Part shown: piece after piece, positions 1-12,243 of the stretch
How positions within the stretch are numbered: position 1 is the first letter of the stretch
Layout: the number at the start of each line of letters is the position of its first letter
NCBI GenBank assembly: GCA_016927855.1
Contig: JAFGLV010000101.1
Location: 1-64,000, forward strand
Length of the DNA stretch: 64,000 nt
Source: Sedimentisphaerales bacterium
Lineage (GTDB): Bacteria > Planctomycetota > Phycisphaerae > Sedimentisphaerales > Anaerobacaceae
Reading direction: 5' to 3'
Notes under the pieces: generated by a model
The model's database searches: none
Told to the model about the DNA's origin: nothing
The model's input: the letters and a program-made list of their open reading frames with translations, nothing else
Position numbers and translations under genes: made by a program

Positions 1-1974
1 AACCAAGGCGTCCTATCCATAGACTTCGGCACTACGAACTCGTACTTCTGCAAGTGCCCGAACGATCAGATCGCTCCGGTCGGCGTGGATTTCGGCACCG
101 GACGCGACGGTTTGCCCACCGCCATCCTCTACCGCCAGGACAAGGAACCCCTCGTGGGCGACCAGGCGCTGCACGAGTTCGGGGAGTCCTCGGCGCAGGA
201 ACGCAAGCGCTACCGTCTTTGCACGCAGTTCAAACCCGACATCGCCTCCAGTGCCGAGGCGGCGCAGACGGCGGTCGATTTCCTGCACGCGGTTATCATG
301 CAGGCGCAGCGCCAGCATATCGCGCTCGATCCGACGTTGCTGAACGTGATCTTCGGCGTGCCAAGCGAGTCCCAGGAGCCTTTCCGCGCCAAGCTGTCCG
401 AAATCGCTCAGACGGCCGGCTACGGTGGCGTCCGGCTGGTCGACGAGCCCAAAGGCGCTCTGCTGTACCATCTATGGCACCGGGACTTCTCGCCGGAGGA
501 GGCGCAGCGTGGTATTCTCGTGGTGGATTTCGGCGGCGGCACCTGCGATTTCGCCTTCCTGCGGAGCCTGCGCGTCTGCCACTCGTGGGGCGACATGGAA
601 CTGGGCGGACGGCTCTTCGACGACCTCTTCTTCCAGTGGTTTCTCGAACAAAACCCCAAGACCCTGGCCGAGATGGAGGAAGCCGGCGATACATACTATG
701 TCCATTCCTACCTCTGTCGCGAGGTCAAGGAGTTCTTCTCGCTGACCATGGCGCGCGATCGCGGCGAGACGCTGAACAAATCAGTGGGCCGTTACGGCAG
801 CCTGCGCGGCATGGACTGGTCCGGCTTCATGAAACGAGCGGGCGCCTACCAGCCCAGTGCGACGCTGGTAGGCCATCTACGCGACCTGGGGGTGGATTGC
901 CGCAGTATCACTCACGCCGACAAGCCGGTGGATCTGATCGAGTGGTTTCGCCAGTCCCTGACTGGCGTGCTGCGCGACAACGTCATCGCCGGCAGCGACA
1001 TCAGCCGGGTGGTTCTGGCTGGCGGCAGCAGTCAGTGGCCTTTCGTCTCTGACGTGGTTTCCGAGGCACTGGCTATCGATCCGTCGCGCCTGATGCGCAG
1101 CGACCGGCCCTACGCCGTGATCGCGCAGGGGCTGGCGATACTGCCGGCGCTACAGAGACAATTCGACCAGACGCGCGAGAAGCTCCGTCGTGACCTGCCG
1201 GATTTCTGTCGGTCGAAGGTGCGTCCGCTCGTCGAGCGGGTGACGGGCCGCTACATCTCGGAGGTCGCCACCGACGTAACGAACGAGCTGTTCGACAAGT
1301 CGATCCGGCCCGTCCTGGAGGATTTCCGCAAGGAAGGCGGCTCCGTCAATGGGCTCAAGGACAGCATCGGCGCCAGCGTGAGGGCCGACGAGGACAAGCT
1401 CAAGGAGATCATCGAAAGCCGGATGCGGACGCTGAGCCTGGGCCTTCCCGGCCAGCTCAACGAACTGCTGGCACAGTGGTTTGGCGAATACGGCCTCAGC
1501 GTTGGAGACGAACCGGTTCAGGGACAAGACGCCACCTCCGCGCAGCAGGAGATGGTCGGCGCCGAGGCGCCGGACCTGTACGGCGGCATCATGGAGACGG
1601 TCGGCTGGTTCGTGGTGGCGCTGGCAGCCAGCGTCGGCGCGATGATCTGCGGCGGGACCGGCACCGCGTTGCTGGCGGCCGGCCCGGCGGGATTGCTGGC
1701 CGGAGCGCTGCTCACCGCCGTCGTGGCATTCCTCGGCGTTCGGTATGGCAAGGTCAAGGCGCGAGAGTTGGCCGACAACTGGAATGCACCCGCCTGGGTC
1801 GTCAAGAGGGTCCTGACGCCCGCCAGGATTGCCAAAACCCGCAGGAGCTTCAAGACGCGGCTCGAAAACAGGCTGAATAAGGAGACTGCTGCCCTGCAGG
1901 ATCGGATGGAGTCTCGCATTCGTGAAATCACCCAGTCCCAAATCGAAGGCCTCTCCGAGATCACCCAGCTTTAG
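1..1974 (+). CDS. HSP70/DnaK-like ATPase with C-terminal membrane segment (5' partial)
   Basis: The open frame is already running at base 1 and reads IDFGTTNS, the phosphate-1 loop of the actin/HSP70 fold, within its first 15 codons, so only a few N-terminal residues are missing. A second phosphate loop, VVDFGGGTCDF, lies near 525-555 and an adenosine-type motif, VVLAGGSSQWPF, near 1010-1045. The second half departs from DnaK. After a charged, probably helical stretch comes a Gly/Ala-rich hydrophobic stretch at about 1585-1745 that could form two membrane spans, then a basic, helical tail. There is no canonical DnaK substrate-binding domain. This suggests a membrane-tethered HSP70-family ATPase rather than the housekeeping chaperone. 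Its substrate is unknown. The next gene starts about 150 nt later. Confidence 0.8.
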   Translation, partial: NQGVLSIDFGTTNSYFCKCPNDQIAPVGVDFGTGRDGLPTAILYRQDKEPLVGDQALHEFGESSAQERKRYRLCTQFKPDIASSAEAAQTAVDFLHAVIMQAQRQHIALDPTLLNVIFGVPSESQEPFRAKLSEIAQTAGYGGVRLVDEPKGALLYHLWHRDFSPEEAQRGILVVDFGGGTCDFAFLRSLRVCHSWGDMELGGRLFDDLFFQWFLEQNPKTLAEMEEAGDTYYVHSYLCREVKEFFSLTMARDRGETLNKSVGRYGSLRGMDWSGFMKRAGAYQPSATLVGHLRDLGVDCRSITHADKPVDLIEWFRQSLTGVLRDNVIAGSDISRVVLAGGSSQWPFVSDVVSEALAIDPSRLMRSDRPYAVIAQGLAILPALQRQFDQTREKLRRDLPDFCRSKVRPLVERVTGRYISEVATDVTNELFDKSIRPVLEDFRKEGGSVNGLKDSIGASVRADEDKLKEIIESRMRTLSLGLPGQLNELLAQWFGEYGLSVGDEPVQGQDATSAQQEMVGAEAPDLYGGIMETVGWFVVALAASVGAMICGGTGTALLAAGPAGLLAGALLTAVVAFLGVRYGKVKARELADNWNAPAWVVKRVLTPARIAKTRRSFKTRLENRLNKETAALQDRMESRIREITQSQIEGLSEITQL

Positions 1975-2126
1975 CCTTCGCTGCCGAAGCAAGACCATGA
2001 TAGTCCTTCCCTTCGCCTGCCGCTTCTGGTACAAATACGCTCGCCCACGCGGCTCAAGGCAGAGAGTCGCGAACGTGTGGATATGGCTTTGGGCTCGATG
2101 GCAACCAGCGAGAGCGTAGGTGCGCT

Positions 2127-3437
2127 ATGACGAACAACGTGCTCATCAAGAACGGACGAGTGATCGACCCGGCCAACAATCTCGACAAGACGTGCGACGT
2201 GCTCATTCTGGAGGGCAGGGTAGCCGAGGTGGGCAAGGCCAACCCGGCGGCGGAGAAATCCGTCGACCGCGTGATCGACGCGAGCGGCAAGCTGGTGGCG
2301 CCTGGCCTGATCGACATCCACGTGCACTTTCGCGAGCCGGGCGACGAAGAGGAAGAGACCATCGCGAGCGGCTCGGCGGCAGCGGTAACCGCCGGTTTCA
2401 CGTCGGTAGTCTGTATGCCGAACACCAATCCGACCATCGAAAACGAGACCGACATCGAGTACGTTCACCGCAAGGGCCGCCAGGCCCGCAAGACGCACGT
2501 CTATGTGATGGGCGCGATTACCAAGAAGCGCGAAGGGATCGAGCTGGCGGAGATGGGGATGATGGCGGAGGCGGGAGCGCGCGGTTTTACCGACGACGGC
2601 AGTGGCGTGCAGGACCCGGCCGTAATGCTCAAGGCGCTCAAGTACGCCAGGATGTTCGACCGTGTGGTGGCTCAGCACTGCCAGGAAGACCGCATTGCCG
2701 GTGGCGGCGTGATGAACTCGGGCTACTACTCGACGATTCTCGGCCTGCCAGGCCTGGACCCTTTGGCCGAGGAGGCGATGCTCTGGCGCGATATCCAGCT
2801 CGTCCGCAAGACGCAGGTCCGCTACCACGCTCAGCACATTTCTACGACCGGCTCGGTCGAGCTGATCCGCCAGGCCAAGCGGGATTCGTTGCCGGTGACG
2901 TGCGAAGTCACGCCGCACCACCTGTTGCTGACGGAAGAGTGCTGCTCCGACTACGACACGAACTACAAGGTCAATCCTCCGCTCCGCGCCCAGAAGGACG
3001 TCGAGGCCTTGAAGGAGGCGATTGTCGATGGTCTGGTCGACGCGCTGGTGACGGACCACGCGCCGCACCTGCAGAGCGAGAAAGAGCTCGAATTCCTTTC
3101 GGCTCCGTTCGGCATCGCCGGCCTGGAGTGCGCTCTGGGGCTGTACATCAAGGCCTTGATCGAGCCGAAGTTACTCGATTGGCTGGGGCTGATTCGGCTG
3201 ATGACGGTCAACCCCGCGGGGATCATCGGGATCGACAAGGGCACACTGAGCCAAGGCCGGCAGGGCGATGTGACCATCATTGACCCCGAGGCCGAGTGGG
3301 AGATCGACGTACAGAAGTTCGTCTCCAAGAGCCGCAACTGTCCTTACCACGGCTGGAAGGTCAAAGGCAAGGTCGAGAAGACCATCGTCGGCGGCGAAGT
3401 CCGCTTCGAAACCCAGAAGGAAGGTGTCGTTGTCTGA
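2127..3437 (+). CDS. pyrC: Dihydroorotase (pyrimidine biosynthesis)
   Basis: This 436-residue amidohydrolase would interconvert N-carbamoyl-aspartate and dihydroorotate in the cytoplasm. Visible zinc-site and catalytic motifs are DIHVHFREPGDEEE at about 63-76, FTDDG near 155, AQHCQED near 180, YHAQHIST near 233, CEVTPHHLLLTEE near 257 and LVTDHAPH near 307. These match the type I (long) dihydroorotase pattern, including the FREPG signature, and the active-site residues seem intact. The length is normal for this class. The ATG at 2127 was chosen because it directly precedes the typical N-terminal beta-strand (VLIKNGRVID). No other pyrimidine gene is adjacent. An aspartate-carbamoyltransferase-associated inactive form is unlikely because the histidines are present. 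Confidence 0.93.
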   Translation: MTNNVLIKNGRVIDPANNLDKTCDVLILEGRVAEVGKANPAAEKSVDRVIDASGKLVAPGLIDIHVHFREPGDEEEETIASGSAAAVTAGFTSVVCMPNTNPTIENETDIEYVHRKGRQARKTHVYVMGAITKKREGIELAEMGMMAEAGARGFTDDGSGVQDPAVMLKALKYARMFDRVVAQHCQEDRIAGGGVMNSGYYSTILGLPGLDPLAEEAMLWRDIQLVRKTQVRYHAQHISTTGSVELIRQAKRDSLPVTCEVTPHHLLLTEECCSDYDTNYKVNPPLRAQKDVEALKEAIVDGLVDALVTDHAPHLQSEKELEFLSAPFGIAGLECALGLYIKALIEPKLLDWLGLIRLMTVNPAGIIGIDKGTLSQGRQGDVTIIDPEAEWEIDVQKFVSKSRNCPYHGWKVKGKVEKTIVGGEVRFETQKEGVVV

Positions 3438-3497
3438 CCTGTCGCGGGTTGACGCTCCGCTGCACGAACGCTCGGACGACTTTCACGACGCGAATAC

Positions 3498-4127
3498 ATG
3501 GAAGTGATGGACGAATCAGGCCAGCAGCAGGAGCCGGTGGATGGAGTAGAGCAGGAGGACGCTTCCCCTGGAGGTGCTCCGCAGGCGGAAACGATGCAAT
3601 CTGAAGAAGTCGAGTCGCAGCCGTACGCGGACCATCGCGTACTCTCGTTGCTGTTCGACACGCGTGTCCCGGTCGGCAAGTACATCATCCGTGCGGGCGT
3701 GCTAAGTCTGGTCCCGAGCCTGGCAATTGCGTTCATCCTGTCGCTGATCGGTCTGGGTGGTGAGCAGGCCCTGCCTCAGTTCGAGCGGGAGGCGGGACCG
3801 GTTTTCCTGTTCGTCCTCATGGTCATCGTCGGGCCTGCGCTGGAGACGCTGTTTCTGGGGCTGGGACTCTGGCTTCTGTCCTTCGTCCTGCGGGACCCAG
3901 TGCGAAAAGCACTCGGGTCGTGCGCGATTTGGGCCGCGTTGCATTCGTCCCAGGCTCTGCTGTGGGGGCCGGTAGTCGTGTGGCCGTTCTTTGTGTTCTC
4001 GTGTGCCTACTTGGCCTGGCGCCGGAAATCACGGTGGCATGCGCTAGGGGTCGCTTGCGGCATTCACATGTTTCAGAATTTTCTACCCGGGGTGCTCATT
4101 GCGGCCGGCTTGCCGACGTCCGGATGA
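3498..4127 (+). CDS. CPBP-family membrane protein with a degenerate active site
   Basis: This 209-residue integral membrane protein has an acidic, disordered N-terminal region (1-45) and about four or five hydrophobic segments. The layout matches CPBP (CAAX-protease/bacteriocin-processing) proteins: a Glu motif (E116 in GPALETLFLG), a first His (H149 in AALHS) and a final HxxxN (H190, N194). The canonical EExxxR motif is reduced to a single Glu with no Arg at the expected position, so proteolytic activity is doubtful. ATG 3498 starts 60 nt after pyrC, and the NYN-domain gene follows 12 nt downstream, so the two are probably co-transcribed. Confidence 0.7.
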   Translation: MEVMDESGQQQEPVDGVEQEDASPGGAPQAETMQSEEVESQPYADHRVLSLLFDTRVPVGKYIIRAGVLSLVPSLAIAFILSLIGLGGEQALPQFEREAGPVFLFVLMVIVGPALETLFLGLGLWLLSFVLRDPVRKALGSCAIWAALHSSQALLWGPVVVWPFFVFSCAYLAWRRKSRWHALGVACGIHMFQNFLPGVLIAAGLPTSG

Positions 4128-4139
4128 CTGGGGGTTGTC

Positions 4140-4613
4140 ATGATTATCATCGACGGAACGAATCTGCTTTGCGCGGTTCAGGAATCGCCTGACGGCCGCG
4201 AGATCAGGACGGAAGTGCAGCTCTGCGAAACGCTGGACAGATACTTTGCACTGACGGGAGAGGAAGGCGAAGTGGTCTTCGACGGCGCTGGTCCTGCCGA
4301 CAAGGGAGTTTTCGGCCGGGTAACCTACCTGGAGATATTCTTCTCCGGCTTCAACAAGGACGCCGACACCGTCATCGAGGAGAAGCTCCTGGTCGCGACG
4401 GCCCCGCAGCATCTGACGGTCGTCAGCAGCGACCGGCGGCTGCGCCTGGCCGCAGCCGGCCGCAAGGCGGCGGCGCTCAAGTCGGAGCTGTTCTGGAGCC
4501 TGGTGCTCAGGGAACTGGCCAGCAAGAGATCTCGGAGGCAGGAACCCGAGGAAAAGCGGGATGGCTTGACCGACAGCGAAACCGATAAGTGGCTCGACGT
4601 GTTCGGCCTGTAG
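4140..4613 (+). CDS. NYN-domain (YacP-like) putative ribonuclease
   Basis: This 157-residue protein starts MIIIDGTNLL, the first conserved Asp strand of the PIN-like NYN fold. Further motifs are VVFDGAG near 42 and VVSSDRRLR near 97, which supply the other acidic residues of a PIN-type metal site. YacP (Rae1) relatives are ribosome-associated mRNA endonucleases, so RNA cleavage is a family-based expectation, not something shown here. A charged tail (SKRSRRQEPEEK) follows the domain. It starts 12 nt after the CPBP-like gene and ends before a 450-nt intergenic region that carries a dispersed repeat and a promoter. Confidence 0.75.
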   Translation: MIIIDGTNLLCAVQESPDGREIRTEVQLCETLDRYFALTGEEGEVVFDGAGPADKGVFGRVTYLEIFFSGFNKDADTVIEEKLLVATAPQHLTVVSSDRRLRLAAAGRKAAALKSELFWSLVLRELASKRSRRQEPEEKRDGLTDSETDKWLDVFGL

Positions 4614-4670
4614 CCGCCAGGATGCGGTGCATGATTGCAGGTAGATTCCTCGAACGATATAGGCCCGCAG

Positions 4671-4800
4671 TATTGTCATTCCGACCAAGGCCGAAGGCCG
4701 CGTGGAGGAATATGGGTCCGAATCGGGTTGTCCCTTGTTCTGGGCCAGATTCCTCCGCTCCGGACTGCCTTTGGTAGTCCTCCGGTCGGAATGACAAATA
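4671..4800. repeat. Mosaic terminal-inverted-repeat element, copy A
   Basis: The segment starts TATTGTCATTCCGACC and ends with its reverse complement (GGTCGGAATGACAAATA) with one base inserted. Inside, the right half reads CTCCGCTCCGGACTGCCTTT, and its reverse complement recurs with substitutions in the left half of copy C. It fills the gap between the NYN gene and the PFOR promoter. It has no ORF of its own and resembles a non-autonomous palindromic element. Confidence 0.75.
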
Positions 4801-4872
4801 TGTCATCCAGCTCAGGGAAGCTACCTGCGAACATGAGTTGCGCCCCAGCCGCGGCGCGGACGGAATTTTGTA

Positions 4873-4901
4873 TTGCCCCGCCCGGTCAAAACCGGTATAA
4901 A
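4873..4901 (+). promoter_or_regulatory. Putative sigma-70 promoter for the PFOR gene
   Basis: TTGCCC at 4873-4878 and TATAAA at 4896-4901 are separated by 17 nt. The site lies 165 nt before the PFOR start and downstream of repeat copy A. It was called by eye from consensus and spacing. Confidence 0.45.
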
Positions 4902-5066
4902 TGTTTGCCTTTAGTGCTGCCCTATGCCTTGCCAGAGGGGAGGGGCTCGCATTCGCGCGGGCCGCTATCTCCAAGGGGGCGCAGTGCAGGGTTTGAAGGC
5001 CGCTGGACGGAGGGGCTTGAGCTAAGTTGTGTTATGTTCATGATTTACCGGAAAAATGGAGAAGCT

Positions 5067-8660
<3,594 letters not shown>

Positions 8661-8715
8661 CAGGGACCCGGCGGACCGAGTCCCCGACCTTGAGCGTAGT
8701 CGACGGAGGTGGAGT

Positions 8716-9549
8716 ATGCGCACGAGGGTGGTTCGACGCGCGGTCCTGATTGGACTGACGATACTGATGCTTACCGGGTGTGGTCGGCAGATCGCCCAGC
8801 TACCGGGGGATGACCTGCTGGCCATCGGCCCGGACCAGACGGCGCTGGCGGCCGTGCGGCCGGACTATATCCTCGCCGCGGTCGAAGCCGCCGGCGGGCT
8901 GCCCACATGGTTACAATGCAGGCGGATCGATCTGAGCGGCGTTGTCGCCGCCTATCGGCCTGACAACAGCTACTATCTGACCGAACATACCTTCACCGCC
9001 TTTCCCTGGTCTGAGGCTCTCAGGATCACCGCCCACGAACCGCAGGCGGAGTTTACCTGGTTGATGGTCGTAGACCGGTTCGAGCTGTTGAAGGGCGACG
9101 CGAACCTGGACGTATCGCCACTTGCCGGCGCCTATCAGAACTATGCGTCTGCGGTGCTCCAGGTTGTCACCGCGCCGGCGCGCCTGCTGGACCGGCGCAC
9201 GCAACTGTCCCGCCAGCCCTTTACCGTGCAGATTCGCGGTCGCGCGTACGACCCGATCGACGCTCGCTTTCGAATTTCTTCGTCCGCCGGCGCAGGCACC
9301 GACGAGACGTCGCGTGCCGCCGCGCTCTACTGGACGAACGGCACGTACTACCTCAACCGCGAGAATTCCCTGGCCGAGATGGTGTGGCTGGCCAATCCGC
9401 TGCGGCAGGATTTCCTCATCGTCTGGGGATACGACTATGCTCCGGTCTCTGCCGACGGCGTCCGCGTGCCGACCAAGATCGAGATCTTCCGGTCCGACGC
9501 CGAAGCACGAATCGGGCCGCGCCTCGCCAAGATCGATCTCGTGATGTAA
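8716..9549 (+). CDS. Putative lipoprotein of unknown function
   Basis: This 277-residue protein begins with a basic n-region and a hydrophobic core ending in LTGC, a clear lipobox, so it should be lipid-anchored at Cys21 or nearby. The rest is mixed alpha/beta with many aromatic residues (for example NSYYLTEHTF) and no recognised catalytic motif. The pattern recalls LolA-like half-barrels only loosely, and I do not assign a family. A strong GGAGGTGG Shine-Dalgarno precedes the ATG. It is the first gene of the long redox block, 56 nt after PFOR and 150 nt before a membrane-anchored propeller gene. Confidence 0.7.
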   Translation: MRTRVVRRAVLIGLTILMLTGCGRQIAQLPGDDLLAIGPDQTALAAVRPDYILAAVEAAGGLPTWLQCRRIDLSGVVAAYRPDNSYYLTEHTFTAFPWSEALRITAHEPQAEFTWLMVVDRFELLKGDANLDVSPLAGAYQNYASAVLQVVTAPARLLDRRTQLSRQPFTVQIRGRAYDPIDARFRISSSAGAGTDETSRAAALYWTNGTYYLNRENSLAEMVWLANPLRQDFLIVWGYDYAPVSADGVRVPTKIEIFRSDAEARIGPRLAKIDLVM

Positions 9550-9698
9550 GGCGCTCGCGGCTTTCCCTCCTGTATGCGCTCGCTTTGCTCGCGCCGGCGC
9601 GTGGCGTTGCACCTTAGATGCCGGTGAACTATCATGTCGGCGCCGTCGTAAGTGCCGTGGGCCTACGGAATTCGGTTCAACGTGGTTGGGGCGCATCA

Positions 9699-10937
9699 AT
9701 GCAGACATCTGAGCGAACGGCAATCTGGGTAGCATTCATCGGTGTGTTGGCTCTCGCGTTGATTGTGTTCTTCGTGGTGCGTGCCGGGCGGCTGCCGAGC
9801 CGTTCCGGGACAGAATCACCGAGCGGCATCCCTCGTGAGTCGGCGCAGCCGACGGTCCTTGACGACAGAACCACTTGGCCTATGTTTGGAGGCGGACCGG
9901 GGCTGTTGGGCCGCGCTTCGACGACGCTGGGCGACTCGCTGGCGTTTCTGTGGCGCTTCAAGACGAACGCGGAGGTCAAGTCCTCGGCCGCGATCTACGA
10001 GGGGAGGGTATTCATCGGCTCCTCGGATGGTCATGTCTATGCCATCAATCTGCAAGACGGCACGAAGCTCTGGTCTTACGCCACCGAGGACGCGGTCGAA
10101 GCGGCGCCGTGCGTCGTCGAAGGTCGTGTGTATGTCGGCTCTTCCGACAACTGCCTCTATGCGCTGGACGCGGCGACAGGTGACCTCGAATGGAAATACG
10201 AGACCGAAGGCGAGATTCTCGGCGCCGCCAACTGGACGCGCAGTCCCGATGGCCAGGTTCTCTGGGTGCTGGTCGGCAGCTACGACAACAGGGTCCACTG
10301 CGTCAACGGCGCGACCGGCAAAGCCGTCTGGACCTATGAAACCCAGAATTATGTCAACGGCTCGCCGGCGCTGGGCGACGGCAAGTGCGCGTTCGGCGGC
10401 TGCGACGCCTTCATCCACGTCATCTCCGTCGCCGACGGCACGAAACTGACCGAGATTGATGGTGGCTCGTACATCGCTGCTTCCGGCGCCTTCGCCGAAG
10501 GCCAGGTCTATATCGGCAATTACGACAACGTCTTCATCCGAGCCGACGCCACGAAAGGCGAAATCGTCTGGAGGTACACCGAGAGCGACGCGCCTTTCTT
10601 TTCCTCGCCTGCGGTCACAGACGATCTCGTAATCGTCGGCGGTCGTGATGCGCTCGTCCACGCGCTACGCCGCGACAACGGAGATCGCGTCTGGACCTTT
10701 AAGACGCTGGGCGAGGTGGACAGCTCGCCGGCGGTGTGCGGCGACAAGGTGATCGTCGGCTCCAGCGACGGAAGGCTCTACATGCTGCGCCTCGCTGACG
10801 GCACCGAGGTCTGGTCGTACGAGATAGGACAACCGATCATCTCGTCGCCGGCCGTAGCGCAGGGCACTGTGGTGGTTGGCTGTGATGACGGGTACGTTTA
10901 CGCATTTGGCTCTGTGGGAGGGACCCCGGCGCAATGA
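9699..10937 (+). CDS. Membrane-anchored PQQ-like beta-propeller protein
   Basis: This 412-residue protein has one N-terminal membrane span (about 8-28) and a blade-repeat domain. The blades carry the repeating pattern VYVGSSDxxLYALDAxTGxLxWxY, seen at least seven times, as in BamB and PQQ_2 proteins. There is no quinoprotein dehydrogenase active site (no vicinal Cys pair, no catalytic Asp region), so it is likely a scaffold or binding propeller outside the membrane. ATG 9699 was chosen over the longer frame at 9618 because it places the membrane span at the N-terminus. Its stop overlaps the next start (ATGA). It is one of five PQQ-like paralogues within 20 kb. Confidence 0.82.
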   Translation: MQTSERTAIWVAFIGVLALALIVFFVVRAGRLPSRSGTESPSGIPRESAQPTVLDDRTTWPMFGGGPGLLGRASTTLGDSLAFLWRFKTNAEVKSSAAIYEGRVFIGSSDGHVYAINLQDGTKLWSYATEDAVEAAPCVVEGRVYVGSSDNCLYALDAATGDLEWKYETEGEILGAANWTRSPDGQVLWVLVGSYDNRVHCVNGATGKAVWTYETQNYVNGSPALGDGKCAFGGCDAFIHVISVADGTKLTEIDGGSYIAASGAFAEGQVYIGNYDNVFIRADATKGEIVWRYTESDAPFFSSPAVTDDLVIVGGRDALVHALRRDNGDRVWTFKTLGEVDSSPAVCGDKVIVGSSDGRLYMLRLADGTEVWSYEIGQPIISSPAVAQGTVVVGCDDGYVYAFGSVGGTPAQ

Positions 10938-12235
10938 GAATCGTCCAGATCAGTCCCGGTTCGGGAGACAACTTTTACTGCGAGAATTGCCTGCGTGACA
11001 TCGCGTTGGTGCGCGAGATGCGCCGGCTCGGCCATGATGTGCTGATGGTCCCGCTCTACTTGCCGTTGCACGCCGACAAGACCGAGCCGGTGGCCAATGC
11101 GCCGATCTTCTTCGGCGGTGTGAACGTCTATCTCCAGCAGAAGTTCTCGCTGTTTCGCAGGACGCCGCGCTGGATCGACAAGCTCTTCGATTCGCGCAGG
11201 CTGCTCGAATGGGCGGGGCGCAAAGCCGGCATGACCAACGCCCGCGACCTGGGCGAAACGACGATTTCCATGTTGGAAGGAGAGCACGGCCGCCAGGTCA
11301 AAGAGCTGGACCGCTTCGTCGACTGGCTTCAGGCCGAGGAGGGGGCTCCTGACGTGGTCTGCCTGTCCAACGCTTTGCTGGGCGGGTTGGCTCGGCGCAT
11401 CAAGGACAGGCTGAACGTACCGGTCGTGTCCCTACTCCAGGACGAGGACGGTTTTCTGGACGGACTGACCAGTCCCTACGCCGAGCGCGCGTGGGACATC
11501 GTGCGCGTGCGTGCGCGTGACATCAACGGCTTCATCGCCGTCAGCAGCTATTTTGCCGGCGCCATGAAAGAGCGTCTGGACGTCGATGACGATCGCATGC
11601 ACGTGGTGCGCATGGGCTTAGACCTTGGCGCGTACACGCCGGACCCGACCGGACCGACGACGCCGACGATAGGCTATCTCTCGCGCATGTGTCCCGAACG
11701 CGGGCTGGAAACGCTCATCGACGCGTTCATTCGGCTCAAGCAGAGCGACAAGCTTAAGTCCGTCAGGCTGAGGATTTCGGGCGGCCGCAGCGCGAGCGAC
11801 GAGCCTTTCGTTGAGCGTATGCAGAGCAAGTTGACGACGGCCGGTGTGCGTGACGACGTGGAATTCCTCGAATCCTTCGAGCGCGAGCCAAGACTCGAGT
11901 TCCTCAGGAGCCTTTCGGCGCTCTCGGTGCCCGAACGGCAGCCTGTCGCCTATGGTCTGTACGTACTCGAAGCGCTGGCGATGGGTGTGCCGGTGGTGGA
12001 GCCCGCCATCGGCTGTTTCCCCGAGACGATCAAGCTGACCGGTGGAGGCGTGCTGTACGAGCCGAACACCGCCGAGAAGCTCGCCGAGACGCTGGCGCCT
12101 TTGCTGCTCGACCGGCAGGCGGCACGCAAGCTGGGCGCCGAGGGGCGCAAGGGGATGGCAAAATCATTCAACGTTGAGCAGACCGCCGCCGCGATGCTCG
12201 GGACATTCGAGCAGGTGGCCCGGCAAACCAAGTGA
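10934..12235 (+). CDS. Glycosyltransferase family 4
   Basis: This 433-residue cytoplasmic GT-B enzyme starts with a Rossmann strand followed by a loop (ISPGSGDNFYCENCLRD). The C-terminal half has IGYLSRMCPERGLETLIDAF near 240 and EALAMGVPVVEP followed by a second Glu, the EX7E nucleotide-sugar motif of GT4. The acceptor and donor cannot be read from the sequence. The gene overlaps the propeller before it by 4 nt and is followed at once by an ABC exporter pair. This placement suggests modification of an exported or envelope molecule, not core polysaccharide synthesis, whose genes sit near 41-44 kb. Confidence 0.85.
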   Translation: MRIVQISPGSGDNFYCENCLRDIALVREMRRLGHDVLMVPLYLPLHADKTEPVANAPIFFGGVNVYLQQKFSLFRRTPRWIDKLFDSRRLLEWAGRKAGMTNARDLGETTISMLEGEHGRQVKELDRFVDWLQAEEGAPDVVCLSNALLGGLARRIKDRLNVPVVSLLQDEDGFLDGLTSPYAERAWDIVRVRARDINGFIAVSSYFAGAMKERLDVDDDRMHVVRMGLDLGAYTPDPTGPTTPTIGYLSRMCPERGLETLIDAFIRLKQSDKLKSVRLRISGGRSASDEPFVERMQSKLTTAGVRDDVEFLESFEREPRLEFLRSLSALSVPERQPVAYGLYVLEALAMGVPVVEPAIGCFPETIKLTGGGVLYEPNTAEKLAETLAPLLLDRQAARKLGAEGRKGMAKSFNVEQTAAAMLGTFEQVARQTK

Positions 12236-12243
12236 GGCAAGTA

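Noticed and set aside
4635-5066. Extended N-terminus of the PFOR gene
   Set aside because: The in-frame extension covers repeat copy A and a promoter-like site, and the ATG at 5067 has a Shine-Dalgarno and gives normal length.
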